Notes: generated from the sequence alone by a model not told the origin. Positions 1-10,260 are shown, counted from the stretch's first letter. The stretch: DNA of 64,000 nt from Lunularia cruciata (GCA_948567375.1 OX419755.1:84462218-84526217); one strand, 5' to 3'. Program-made: numbers and translations.

Positions 1-57
1 AATTCATTCAACATTCCTTGCATTCCTTGCACCAGCTCTTGCAACTGCGGATCCATG
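1..57 (-). pseudogene. possible gag N-terminus, cut by window edge
   Basis: On the minus strand an ATG at 57-55 opens a frame reading MDPQLQELVQGMQGMLNE up to the window edge. Short glutamine- and methionine-rich starts like this occur in plant retrotransposon Gag proteins, but nothing more can be seen. Upstream on the same strand lies repeat DNA rather than host sequence, which fits a retroelement. Assignment is weak; it could be chance. Confidence 0.25.
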
Positions 58-357
58 ATTCATGCAACACCCAATTGCTAACATCTACTTAAATACAGAG
101 TCAATATAATCACTCTGGAAGGCGCACAAACCATCAGAACTACCATTGGGACCTCAGAAGCTATCACTCGTTGATAATACTCCTCACCAAAGTTCCTAAC
201 CATAAACTCTCTAAACATCACTTTCGGCCTCACAACATAACGGATTTCTACTTGAGTGTTGAAGGCCAACCTTTCCTCTATTTGGGGGGGGGGGGGGAGT
301 TTGCACATTTTTGAGGCCTAATTCATCCGTTTAGGCCTCCAAAATTGCCTTCAAAGA
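58..357. repeat. interspersed repeat with a 14-G tract
   Basis: Positions about 260-420 recur near 34700-34834: a CCTTTCC-containing segment, a pure G run (284-297 here, 18 G at 34724-34741), then a segment with GCACATTTT and GGCCTAATTCATCC. The minus-strand open frame across 78-308 reads through the C run (proline string) and has no recognisable domain, so it is not called as a gene. The G run may be a polypurine tract of a decayed element or part of an LTR; the sequence does not decide. Confidence 0.5.
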
Positions 358-665
358 TTTCAAGCATATTTCGGTTCCTACTCTATTAGTAGAAGTCCCT
401 TGTTGGTGATACCTCTTTCTAGTCTGTTTAGTCCATCATGTGTAATATCCTTCCAGATGTTACCAAGCCAATTCTCACCTTTAAATCATATGTCTAGCTA
501 TTGGTTCTAAGGTTCTCAAGTCTATTTCGGTTTCTGCCCTATTAGAAGAAGTACTCTTTTGGTGATACTTCTATCTTATCTATTTTGACCATCATGTATA
601 AAATCATTCTAGATATTACCAAACCGAATTTCACATCTAGATCATATGGCTAGCTCTTGGTATTA
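358..665. repeat. imperfect tandem duplication, two units of about 156 bp
   Basis: Unit 1 (358-513) and unit 2 (514-665) share TATTTCGGTT, TTGGTGATAC, CCATCATGT, TATTACCAA-like and TCATATG.CTAGCT.TTGGT blocks in the same order and spacing. The second unit ends in GGTATTACA. No coding potential is apparent. It may be the enhancer-like part of an LTR whose other parts are not recognisable. Confidence 0.6.
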
Positions 666-669
666 CACT

Positions 670-1247
670 AATACTTGCAATCAATCTTCTTCTCTACCGT
701 GCTCGGCTAACTCTAGCCGCCAGGCTTGATCTTTCTCAATGGCCTTCTTCTTGAGACTTTCCAACTCCTGCTCTATTACCGCTGTACTTGCCTTTGAGTG
801 TATTAACTCTACTTGGGCATCAGCAATTTCTCCCTTCAGCATTGCAACCAATGTTGTCATCTCCTTGGCGTCCTTGCAACACTTCACTACATCCTCCCTC
901 ATCAATTCAAAGTGCTTACTCCAAAGAATCTCTTCCACCCAAAGTTCTTTGGCTTCCATCTCTACTCTCAATAATTTACTTCTTAACAATCAGGTTTCTG
1001 GACTCCACTTCTTTACTACTGCCAACTCATTGCGCACATTGAGATTGGCACTCACCATCTCTACTTTCTTCTACTGTAGAAACACTAACAGCGGACAAAT
1101 GACATTTGACAGATACTCTACTCCATCATATTTCTTGTCCTTGGCTTGCCTTCATCTTCTTCTTCAAGAAACACTCCTTCTTGTATCTTACAAAGTCAGG
1201 ATCTTTGTACTCTCAAGGTTTCCCTATCAAGCTCTCCTCCTCTTTTG
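670..1247 (-). mobile_element. B-family long LTR, copy B4, distal piece
   Basis: Read on the minus strand, this matches the coiled-coil part of the U3 reading frame found in other B-family LTRs (for example near 33361-33636 and 45180-45690). The frame at 989-681 gives a lysine/glutamate-rich coiled coil including KELWVEEILW and KAIEKDQAWRLELA; the B2 LTR has KDQAWQRELA at the matching place. It is continuous with 10816-12536 once A1 is removed. The far end near 670 is truncated. Confidence 0.75.
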
Positions 1248-1696
1248 TGTCACGCCATTTGTAGTTCCGCATCTAGATGCTTGGACACTGGAGTTCCAGT
1301 GATGGTAGTTAGAGTTATTCTAGCTGTTTCTCAGGGACTACTTTCCGACGGTTAGATTTTGTGTTTGGGGTACTGACTTCACGGTGGGGCCCACCGTCAC
1401 TTTGCACCGTTTGCACCGTCGAGTGTGCCGTCAGCGGGACCGTTAGGGTTTCAGGGCTAGCTCGAGTCCAGGGGGTATAGTTTCAAAGTGAGCTCCAGAG
1501 AGCTCACTTCTCTGATGTTGAGCCTTCGAGTTCCTGGCTATGGTGGACAGAGGCCGGTGAGCGTCACCTGGATTCTCTATGCTTGAGTGGGTGTGGCTTG
1601 ACTGTAATCAGTGCCCAGTTGTTGGCAGTTTATAGAGTGACAGATCAAGTATTGATCTGAGTTGAGTTGAGTTGAGAATGTTAAGCAATCTGATTA
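1248..1696 (+). repeat. A1 5' long terminal repeat
   Basis: Matches 10261-10709 over 449 bp without indels and with six transitions, at 1282, 1366, 1485, 1558, 1602 and 1652. It starts TGTCACGCC. The minus-strand relative A2 also starts its LTR with TGTC, directly against foreign sequence at 31293/31294, which supports this as the true 5' end. After GATTA the sequence runs into CATCAGAGAAGTGA in both A1 and A2. No standard tRNA primer-binding site was recognised there. Confidence 0.9.
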
Positions 1697-3102
1697 CATC
1701 AGAGAAGTGAAGTCAGGGGGAAATCGGGTGCAGGAACGTTGAGTGTTGGTGGTATCTCCAAGCTCGGTGGATCGTGGTAGCTCGACTCAGGTTCTGTGTT
1801 TCCCTAGTGTGCAGAAGCTCGTGTAGTTGATGCAAATTTGGCAGTTAGGCGGACGGTGTGCGGAAGCGCTGGCCAAATTTTGAGCAAAGAAGGAGCAATT
1901 TTCGAGCAATGTTGTGATTTTGAGCTCAGGAGGTGAAGGCAGGACCAATTTGCTGCGAGTTGGGCTCAGAAAGTGAAATTGAAGGTGGAGTTGGAAAGCT
2001 CTTCTCATGAAATTGTGATTTGGAAAAACCCGTTTTGTCAATTTGGCTCGAGTGGAAAGTTAGCGGGGGATTTGGCGGACATCCATCTTTAGGGTTTACG
2101 TCAGATTTACGTCAGATTTTGGGCCAGAATTGGAGGAGTTTCGCTGTTTGGCCAGATTTGGAGAAGTTTCGCTAGTTTGGAGGAGTTTCGCAGATTTGGA
2201 GAAGTTTCGCCAATTTTGGAGGAGGTTCGAAGTGGCAACAAGAAAGGCCTCATTTGGCTGTGTTTGGCCAGATTTGGAGAAGTTTCGCTAGTTTGGAGGA
2301 GTTTCGTAGATTTGGAGAAGTTTCGCCAATTTTGGAGGAGGTTCGAAGTGGCAACAAGAAAGGCCTCACTTGGCTGAATTTCGGCATTTAGAGGCTTCGA
2401 GGCATAGGGCTGTGGGCTATGAGAGGCTATGAAGGCCTAGAAGGGCCAGCAAGCCAGCTTGCTGGCGTGAGGCTAGCTAGTTTAGTGTAGATCTTGGTCA
2501 TTGGTTGGCAAAATCTGCCTTTCTTGCTAGATTGTGCGCAACAGGGTTTGACCCCTAGATCTCTTGTTCCTAGACTGGTGCCCTAGCCAACTGGTCCACC
2601 CTCACTTGTTGTCATAGTGACTGTGCCACTGTTATCTATACACATGTAGCTTTGGCTAGGAGAGGCAGTTTGATCCCATTCTTGGTGATCTTGGTAGCTT
2701 AGGACTTAGATACGAACTACTCTTATGTCAAATGCCAAATGGTGGCAGAGTCAGTCCCATGTTGTGTTATGAGATGGAGGGTTTTTGTTTAGATTTCTTG
2801 TGATTGGATCCCCTCCATTCTCTGCTTCCTGTTTGTGCACCACGTTTGTGTGAGGTGCCTTGACTTTTGAGCGTTGGTGCTCTGGTGTGCTCTCGGTGGT
2901 GAGGCTGGAGTGATGACCAGTCAGACTACCTTTGTTTCTCTCCGGTGAGGCAGGAAGTGATGACCTGCAGACCGTGAGAGTGCGTGTTATGATGGCAGGT
3001 TACAAGTTGCCCTTCCCCTAGTGTAGTTATCTCGGTTAGAGTTACATTAGTGGGTGGTGTCTAGTTGGTGTTGGCACTTGGTGGGGCACTTGCAGTTGCG
3101 AC
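1697..3102 (+). other. A1 untranslated leader
   Basis: About 1.4 kb between the LTR and the gag frame with no conserved coding frame. It holds the 116-bp tandem repeat at 2151-2382, and A2 carries a single, decayed version of it near 30290-30370. An ATG pair at 2989 lies in the gag frame but meets a TAG at 3019, so it cannot be the gag start as the sequence stands. Confidence 0.6.
2151..2382 (+). repeat. 116-bp tandem duplication in A1 leader
   Basis: GCCAGATTTGGAGAAG begins at 2151 and again at 2267. The two units differ at only a few positions, and each contains shorter GGAG.AGTTTCG sub-repeats. The open frame across it (2177-2377) is a product of the repetition and is not regarded as a gene. 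Confidence 0.8.
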
Positions 3103-4596
3103 TTGCGGTTGCAGTTGGTGGTTTGGGTTTGCTGTTGCAGTTACGTGGTCACGACGGAGTTCTTTGGAGATTCCAGAGGAGTTAGCCCTGCAGTACGCAG
3201 TGGGTTTACTCGGAGTGGTGCTCGGTATCAGCCTGTATCTCAGGTCCCAGTGAGGGAGGAGATTGACTCTGAGTTGGAGTTTGACACAGGAGCTGATTCA
3301 GTTGAGAGTGCACTTGGTGTGTCCGCACCGTTGTTGTGGGACATGGACGAGATTTATGGGGCCTCCAAAGGGCCTAGGCGTTACTCTGGTACAGTGGGTA
3401 CTATTGAGTTGGATGATTTCATCCAGGAGTTTGATAGTTGGTGTGATCTGCAGCAGATGCGGAACCCGACTTTGTTCACACCCTTCATGGCATGGAAGGG
3501 GTTGTTTCAGCACTTGGAGGGTCCACCGATGGACGACTACCATGAGTTCAGGAGAGCTCATTTGGAGGAGATTGAGTTATGGAGACAGTATTGGTCTCCA
3601 CACTATGTCTCCATCACTTCAGGTTTGGTGGCCAGGAGTAGGTCGGCTGTACCTACGAGTTCTAGCTCGAGTAGTGTTGGTGGAGCTAGTGGAGGTGCAC
3701 TAGCTGGAGATAGTGCTACTACGAGTGGAGGTACCACTGCAGGAGGTGGTGTGGTACCGGGGTTTAACCCCATGGTGGAGTTCTTCCTATGTTTGAGGCA
3801 GAACTACCAGGGAGTGCGGACTGACAAGCTGAGGAGCTTGCAGGAGTTCCAGCGGAAGGCTGGAGAGAGCCTACGCGAGGCATACACTCGCATGAGGCGG
3901 CTGATCAGTTTCACTCAGGGAGTTACTGAGGCCCAGGCAGTCCAGTTTTGGTATGGGATACTGGACAGGGAGTTGCGACGTAGAGTTCGTGATGCTATGT
4001 TGTTGCAGGCTACTTTGCCCACTTTGGCAGTAGTCTTTGGTTTGGCTGAGCGTATTGAGCTCAACATGGTGGAGGAGAGAGTGGTGACAGCTGGATTTGG
4101 TAGAGAGACCTCATCCACGGTTGTGACTTCTTCTAGAGTGCAGCAGAGTGCACCACGCCCAGTTGGTTTTTGAGGACAGGGTGGACAGCCCAGATCCTAT
4201 GGAGCGAGTGGAGGGCCTAGTGGAGTTAGACCCTTACCCTCATTTTCGGGTCAGCAGCAGCCAGTGAGTGGTGGTGTTGCTTGTTGGACTTGTGGTGGAC
4301 CTCACCATAGGAGAGAGTGTACTCAGGGCAGCGGACCTGATACCTCTGGTGCATCACAGCCAGCACAGAGGCAGTGTGAGCATTGCCATAGATTTGGTCA
4401 TACTAGTGACCGGTACTTTGACCTACACCCGGAGTTACGGAGTGGTAGGGCTGCTATGACAGGTAGTAGAGGAGCTCTAGTTCATGGAGGACGAGGTGGT
4501 AGAGGTGGTGGTAGAGGATCTACACCTAGTAGGGGTGCGGTACCTGCCCTTACTTCTGACACAGCTATGGCTACTCGGATTGAGCAGTTGGAGTAG
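3103..4596 (+). pseudogene. gag: A1 gag: retrotransposon Gag with zinc knuckles (stop-interrupted)
   Basis: Structural Gag that would assemble the element's particle and bind its RNA. The core has FDSWCDLQQMRN, AWKGLFQHLEG and a C-terminal retrotransposon-gag block with LRSLQEFQRKAGESLREAY (about 3820-3890). A serine/glycine linker lies at 3650-3760. A first zinc knuckle is CWTCGGPHHRREC (near 4282), and a second has CEHCHRFGHTSDRY (near 4378), in which the last Cys is Tyr but is Cys in A2. A glycine/arginine stretch follows at 4490-4530. The frame is open from 3103, but there is no ATG there; the first in-frame ATG is 3343, so the true start is unknown. Stops lie at 4171 (TGA) and 4594 (TAG). 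A2 has glutamine at the 4594 position but shares the TGA at 4171. Confidence 0.85.
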
Positions 4597-4599
4597 AGA

Positions 4600-5910
4600 T
4601 TGGCTAGTATGGCTATTGCTCAAAGGAGATTAGATTCAGGTGCTGAGGCTTCCACCTCATATGCTGGTGATAGAGATGCTTTGGACTTCATGTGCGGAGC
4701 AGCACAGGTGGATGCATCTGCAGCAATGACTAGGAGTGCAGTACGTGCTCCAGAGCCTAGAGGAGCATCAGTGGAGTTGGACCCACAGAGAGGAGAGGTT
4801 GGGAGACAGGTCAGACTTCCCCAGTCTTTCACACTATCTGAGGCATTGCAGACGACATCCATGGTTCCTAGACGTCCCAGTGCAGGTGTGGTAGGTGGTG
4901 ATGGAGTACCTGATGGAGTACCTACTAGTCAGCCACCTGCTACTACACAGACTGAGTCTAGCATGATGTTGGGGGCGGCTCAGCTGATTATGCGGCATCC
5001 TTTATTTTCAGCCAATGACATGTTTACATTGGGAGTTGACCCAGCCCTAGTGTTCTGGTTGGCTGCCACGTTGTGTGAGAGTAGGGATGGTGCAGTTCCT
5101 ACTACTAGAGCAGAGGTGGTTGGTAGTGGAGCTGACTTGGTTGAGGAGCATGGGATCCGTTCAGCGACTAGTGGTTTATGGCAGGCAGCAGCGGCTAGAC
5201 TGGAGGAGTTGCCAGCTAGACCGGCCTTTGAGAGAGCACGGTTTACACCTGGTGTTGTCCTATTGGATAACCAGAGGGGGATCTTTTGTTTAGTGGGACC
5301 TTCAGGGAAGGTCTATACACCAGAGAGAGTCTTGTTAGACTGTGGTGCGCAGCCCCTTATGTTGGGGAAGGCTGCAGTTGTTGGTCTGGAGTTACGGAAG
5401 ACCGATGTGGAGAGGTGTCCATTTCAGATCCAGACATCTCTAGGTGGTGGTTCGACACAGTACATCACACGTGGGGAGCTTGTTGTCCAGGTTCAGCCTG
5501 GTCATCCGATTGATAGCTCGGTGGTGAGAGCTCAGGCTATTGCGACGATAGCTGAGTCCTATGATGTGCTAGTTGGGGGAGCAGTGTTATATCCTATGGG
5601 TTTCAGTATTGACTATTGGGAGGAGACAGCCTCTTATAGACCTGGTTGGCAGTCTGGTGAGGGACGGGTATGTCGTCTACCAGTACGTTTCAGTAGTGGC
5701 AGTCTTGGCTCACTACAGTCCGGGACCATGGCAGCATCAGTTTTGGCTTTCAGCGGTGCAGTCACTTGGCCTGGTGACTTGTTGGAGGGGAATGCCCATG
5801 CAGAGGATACTCCAGTACCAGAAGAGATCACTCGGCTATGGAGTACGAGTGGGATTGTTCCATCCACCTTGGATGTTCCATTGTGGAGTTCAGAGGAGGC
5901 ATTGCAGTAG
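4600..5910 (+). pseudogene. A1 retropepsin-like aspartic protease region
   Basis: This continues the gag frame. The first 200 residues are low-complexity linker. The protease core lies at about 5230-5640: VLLDCGAQPLMLGKAAVVGL places the catalytic Asp in an LLDCGA motif (usual form LxDSGA), and ESYDVLVGGAVLYPMGFSID is the second conserved block typical of gypsy retropepsins. It would cut the Gag-Pol polyprotein. The stop at 5908 (TAG after CAG) separates it from the methyltransferase in the same frame. In A2 the active-site portion is deleted. Confidence 0.8.
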
Positions 5911-7335
5911 CATGCAGATCAGTTGGTGCAGCAGGCTTGGAGTGGAGCCTTCGTACCATCAGGGGATGAGTGTGAGGATGAGCCTCCAGAGGCGATTGCT
6001 TTGACACCTCTGGATACCACACTCATTGCTTGGCAGTACGCAGTAGAGGGGATATGCCTATTGGAGTTGTTTGGTGGGATTAGCACCGGACTAGCTGCGG
6101 TGTTACAGGCGGGTATCCGAGTACAGAGGTACTTGTATGTAGAGAGAGATGAGACTGCTAGGCGAGTCTCTCTACATCATGTGGCACACTTGGCCTATCG
6201 GTATCCAGAGTTATTACCGATGTCAGCAGTCAGAGGTTACCAGAAGGCCTTACCAGGAGACATTTCCTTATTGGGGGCGCATGACCTAGAGAGACATGGG
6301 CCTATTCACTTGGTGATTTCTGGATGGCCATGTCAGGGACATACACATGCGGGCCGCGGTTTGGGTCTTCAGGATCCTCGTTCTGGTGTGTTTTGGGAGA
6401 TGTTACGGATACTACGACATCTCCAGGTTCATCAGTCTGTTTCTCCAGCTTACCTTTTGGAGAACGTTCCATTGATGGGTGATTCTCGCACTAGAGTGGT
6501 GGCGAGTACACATCAGGTCCATTCATGGATGGGACCTGCTGTATTGTTAGATGCAGCCAGAGTGGGATCACGGGCTCATCGTCTTCGTCTTTGGTGGACA
6601 AACCTTTTACCCAGAGAGGTTCTACAGCGTAGTTATGATGGGATTCAGCGACTTGACCACATCCTTGTTGATGATATCTTGGATGTTGGGCGTCAGTCTC
6701 AGACAGTGGTAGTGGCTGATAGGTCACCTATGGCAATGGTGAACCTAGTTGGACAGCCTAGAGCTGCATTTCCCACACTCATGAGTTTCCCAGGCTCTCA
6801 TGCTTTTCGAGAGGGAGGACATGGACTTGTTTGGGACTCACAGTTACAGTAGTTGGTGGAGCCCAATGCTGATGAGAGAGAGCGGGCGATGGGTTTTCGC
6901 ACTGGTATTACCGCTGTTCCAGCAGTGTCAGAGGCATCCAGGCGTCAGGTGTTAGGTCAGGCTATGGACCTGAACTATTTGACCTGGATTGTGAGCCTTG
7001 GTTTGGCAGAGCAGCGTAGGATGCGCTTGATAGGCATCACCACTCGGACACTTGTGAGCCCTGTGCCTATCGAGATGATTCAGGCACATGCTGGGGGCGA
7101 TGGACCGAGTGGACATGGTATTCTTGGGACACATCCAGTAGCTACTAGGGAGAGTGGTCTACTTGGAGTCCATCCAGGTGAGCGTGGGCTACTTGGATTA
7201 CACCCTTGGTCCACATGGGATGCAGCCAGAGGACGTATGGAGCTTGCAGCCAGAGTGGAGGGAGTTTTTCACACAGAGGTTGGGACCTCTAGTGGTTGGG
7301 AGCATGACACCATTGCTCCCAAGGGCCCAGTGTAG
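5911..7335 (+). pseudogene. DNMT3-like C5-cytosine DNA methyltransferase inside A1 pol
   Basis: The family transfers a methyl group from S-adenosylmethionine to cytosine C5. Motif I is LELFGGISTGLAAVLQAGI (6061-6117), the cofactor loop. Motif IV is SGWPCQGHTHAGRG with the catalytic Cys codon at 6331-6333, followed by DPRSGVFWEMLRIL. Motif VI is LLENVPLMG (ENV at 6460-6468). A DAARVGSRAHRLRLWWTNL block (about 6550-6603) matches the DNMT3-type DAxxV..AHRxRxxW.NL pattern (motif VIII), and after the 6850 stop ERERAMGF and RRQVLG resemble the DNMT3 C-terminal motifs. The order of motifs and the AHR..W.NL block favour the DNMT3/DRM class over Dnmt2, though PCQ rather than PCN is unusual for it. Stops at 6850 and 7333 are TAG. 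All catalytic residues remain. It lies in frame between protease and RT, so it was made as part of the polyprotein. Confidence 0.88.
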
Positions 7336-9185
7336 CAGCCAGTCAGTACGTCTTCCACTCCTACTACAGTTACAGAGGATACTTGGGAGCCAGATCTTGG
7401 ACCCAAGCTTACTGGAGAGGAAAGACGGAGGGTTTGGAGGTTCTTGAGGAGTCACACGAGTTGTTTTGCCTTCAGTATGAAGATTATGGTGCTCTGAAGG
7501 GACCTGGTATACGGATTGAGCTGACTAGCGACACACCTGTTTTCTGACGTCCTTATCGATATAGTGAGATGGAGAGGACATTGATTCAGAGCCGGAGTAG
7601 TGACCTTTTTGAGGCTGGTTTGGTGGAGATTTCACATGGAGAGTATGCATCAGCGATAGTGATGCCAGCCAAGAAGGATATGCATGGCAACTATACAAAT
7701 AGGCGGATGTGTGGAGATTACCGTCCTATCAACCGACAGACCAGGGCTGATTGGTATGCCATGCCTACACCGGAGGAGATTTTTGATGCGATTGGGCATG
7801 CAAAGGTCTTCAGTACTTTGGATCTTCGAGCGGGATATCATCAGTTGCCGATCAGGGAGGAGGATAAGTCCAAGACAACATTTTGGGCTATTGATCCTCA
7901 CGGCAAGGATGTGTTATATCAGTGGAGATTCTTACCATTTGGGTTGAAGAATGCTCCTGCTGAGTTCCAGAGGGTCATGGATAGGATCCTAGCTGGACTG
8001 GATTTTGCTCGGTGCTATATTGATGACATTTTGGTGTATAGCACTACTGTGGAGGAGCATGAGAGATAGTTGTTGGAGGTGTTTGAGAGGTTGAGATCTC
8101 ATGGACTCAAATTACATCCTGGGAATTGTAGGTTCTTCCATGAGCAGGTTGAGTATTTGGGTCACACTATCTACCCCGGAGGACTTGGTGTTCAGCAGAC
8201 CAAGGTGGAGGCTATTGCACGTATTCCTTGGCCTACGGATGTGAGCAGAGTGCGAGCATTCCTTGGGTTGGCGAACTTCTATCACCGCTATGTTAGAGGA
8301 TTTAGTGCCATTGCCAAGGCCTTGACGAAGCTGACCAAGCTTACACAAGAGTGGTGTTGGGGAGATGAGCAGGAGAGAGCTTTTGTAGAGCTCAAGGAGA
8401 GGTTGACATCTGCTCCTATTTTGAGGAGACCGATCAGGGGACGACCATTTCAGGTTCACATTGATTGGAGTATGTTGGGGCTTGGAGCGGTGCTCACCCA
8501 ACATGATGATGAGGAGAAGGAGTTTGTGGTGGCCTATGCTAGTCGCTCCAACAATTCAGCGGAGGCGAAGTATAGTTCATATGAGGGAGAGTGCTTGGCA
8601 GCAGTTTGGGCAGTAGCACATTTCCGATGTTACCTATTTGGTAACCCCTTCACTCTCATCACTGATCATCAGCCGCTGAAGTGGTTGATGGAGTCCGACA
8701 AGCTTTCAGGGAAGCTTGCACGATGGGCTCTGATTTTACAGGAGTATGATTTCACGGTTGTTCACAGACCTGGAGTGGTGAACCGTGATGCAGATGGGTT
8801 GAGTAGAAACCCATGTCCCAGCCAGCAGGATCAGACCGGAGCACGTTGGCATGGTGAGACAGATGAGGAGATGGTGCCAGGTTGGCATGCATCAGCCTTT
8901 CTATGTATATTTGCAAAGACATTGGTGGTATCTCTCTCAGCGCATACAGGAGGAGTTATTGAGGTCACAGATCCAGAGAGTGAAGATATTGGTACAGTTC
9001 AGCGAGACATTCATGATGATGTCTTAGTGATGGACTATCTTCGCACTGGTGTTGTGGGTGGCACAGTTGGGGCCAAGGAGAGAGACCGTGTTCTTCAGCG
9101 AGCCAGACGGTTCAGATTGGAGGGTAGACACCTTTTGCGTGTATGGGAGGATGGTAGAGTGCGAGTAGTACCACTTCCATCATAG
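7336..9185 (+). pseudogene. pol: A1 reverse transcriptase and RNase H
   Basis: Copies element RNA into DNA and removes the template. The frame slips by one base near 7475 (between FAFS and YEDYGALKG), and a TGA sits at 7545. RT landmarks: CGDYRPINRQTRADWYAMPT, FSTLDLRAGYHQLPI (first catalytic Asp), FLPFGLKNAPAEFQ, and YIDD at 8016-8027. TAG at 8067 interrupts the thumb, which continues with FLGLANFYHRYVRGFS. RNase H at about 8440-8810 has VHIDWSMLGLGAVL, YEGECLAAVWA, LITDHQPLKWL and VNRDADGLSR, so its acidic residues are present. A TAG at 9183 ends the frame before integrase. Apart from the stops and the shift, the domain is well preserved. Confidence 0.92.
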
Positions 9186-9843
9186 AGACCACAATTGGTC
9201 CGTCATGCTCATGAGGAGCTAGGACATTTTGGAGTAAAGCGTACATATAGCTTACTCCAAAGTCATTATTGGTGGCGCGGTATGCAGACCGAGGTACAGC
9301 AGTTTGTTGCCAGATGTGTGGTTTGTGACCGAGTTAGAGCATCATTCAATGCTCCTACGCCACAGTTACACCCATTACCTATCATGGGATTGGGTTACCG
9401 TTGGAGTTTGGACAGCCATTCGTCGAGATGCTACTGTAGTTTTGGACTTGGATGACCCTGATGTATGGATGAGCGCATGTTCTCAGCGGGCAGAGATCTT
9501 TCGGAGAGTGATGCCGATGGCCTTTGAGAACTTGGCGATTGCTCAGCATAGAGATACTTTACGCTATGCTACCATTCGAGGAGGAGGTTATAGACCCTCG
9601 ATCCGTCGATTTCATCCAGGCGACTATGTATATCTACAGCAGACAGCACCGACGACACTTGATGTTTCTACGGGCCGCACTATCTTGAGAGTGCGCGAGG
9701 TTTTGCCATCTGGAGTCCTTGTGTTAGAAGGACGTGATGGTGTTGTTTGGAAGGATCATGTGCGCAATTGTGAGCCATGCCACCTTCCAAACATTGATGG
9801 TACTATGGATCCAAGCTTGGCACTTGTACGTGCAGGCTTGAGG
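9186..9843 (+). pseudogene. A1 integrase with deleted catalytic core
   Basis: The HHCC zinc-binding domain is intact at 9195-9340 (RHAHEELGHFGVKRTY, then CVVCDRV). The core begins with YRWSLD near 9393-9413 and then stops aligning: the frame changes and the sequence resumes in the C-terminal part (VMPMAFENLAIAQHRDTLRY, RRFHPGDYVYLQQ, an SH3-like strand region). The segment that should hold the D,D,E triad is missing, so the copy cannot make active integrase. The C-terminal part leads without a stop into the PHD finger. Confidence 0.85.
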
Positions 9844-9984
9844 TGTATGTTATGTGGCTCTTCTAGTGGAGCTGCTACTATGTTAGTGTGTGATAGCTGT
9901 TCGAGAGGATGGCATGTGGCATGTATGACTCCTCCCCTCACGGTGGTTCCTCAGGGACAGTGGTTATGTCCTAGATGTACTTGA
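9844..9984 (+). pseudogene. PHD finger at the C-terminus of A1 integrase
   Basis: A C4HC3 zinc-binding pattern: CMLCGSS at 9844, then CDSCSRGWHVACM, then WLCPRC ending at 9978, followed by TGA at 9982. Spacing and the Trp two residues before the seventh zinc-ligand Cys are those of a PHD finger. PHD fingers bind histone H3 tails. In other gypsy elements this place is held by a chromodomain, so the finger may direct integration to particular chromatin. That role is inference. All eight zinc ligands are present. It is in the same frame as the integrase C-terminal region. Confidence 0.9.
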
Positions 9985-10260
9985 CCTATAGCTAGTTCAT
10001 TCTTTATATGGTATAGATTGCAGACAGGCGACTAACGATGGGGCTCCATAGCACCCGGCCTCCTGATCTTTGCCCATTAGAGGGTATACCATATACTTAG
10101 AGTAGATGGCTATCTGGAGTTAGAGGGACCTAACCACCAGCTAGGAGGGCGATTGTGGCACTTTAGAGTCTATGTATGACTTATGTGTGAGTTGTGCTTT
10201 TATAGTGTATGATGTTGACAGCGATGTATGTTGTGTAGCGATGTATATACGCACGACAGC
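9985..10260 (+). other. A1 3' untranslated region with first copy of a 107-bp unit
   Basis: Noncoding. A purine-rich stretch CTAGGAGGGCGA (10141-10152) resembles a polypurine tract and abuts the 107-bp unit 10152-10258, which is repeated exactly at 10709-10815. The dinucleotide GC then separates the unit from the 3' LTR. Confidence 0.6.

Noticed and set aside
78-308. Minus-strand 76-codon open frame at the window start
   Set aside because: Its first codons come from the C run opposite the poly-G tract, and there is no domain or second copy with the frame kept.
358-665. CRISPR-like or satellite array
   Set aside because: Only two imperfect units of about 156 bp without spacers; a simple duplication within repeat DNA.
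2177-2377. Small open frame in the A1 leader
   Set aside because: It consists of the 116-bp tandem repeat read through; A2 has no equivalent frame.
5923-6852. The methyltransferase frame as a host chromomethylase or DNMT gene
   Set aside because: It is in the same uninterrupted frame as the element's protease, lies between that and RT inside paired LTRs, has no introns, and its neighbours on both sides are element domains.
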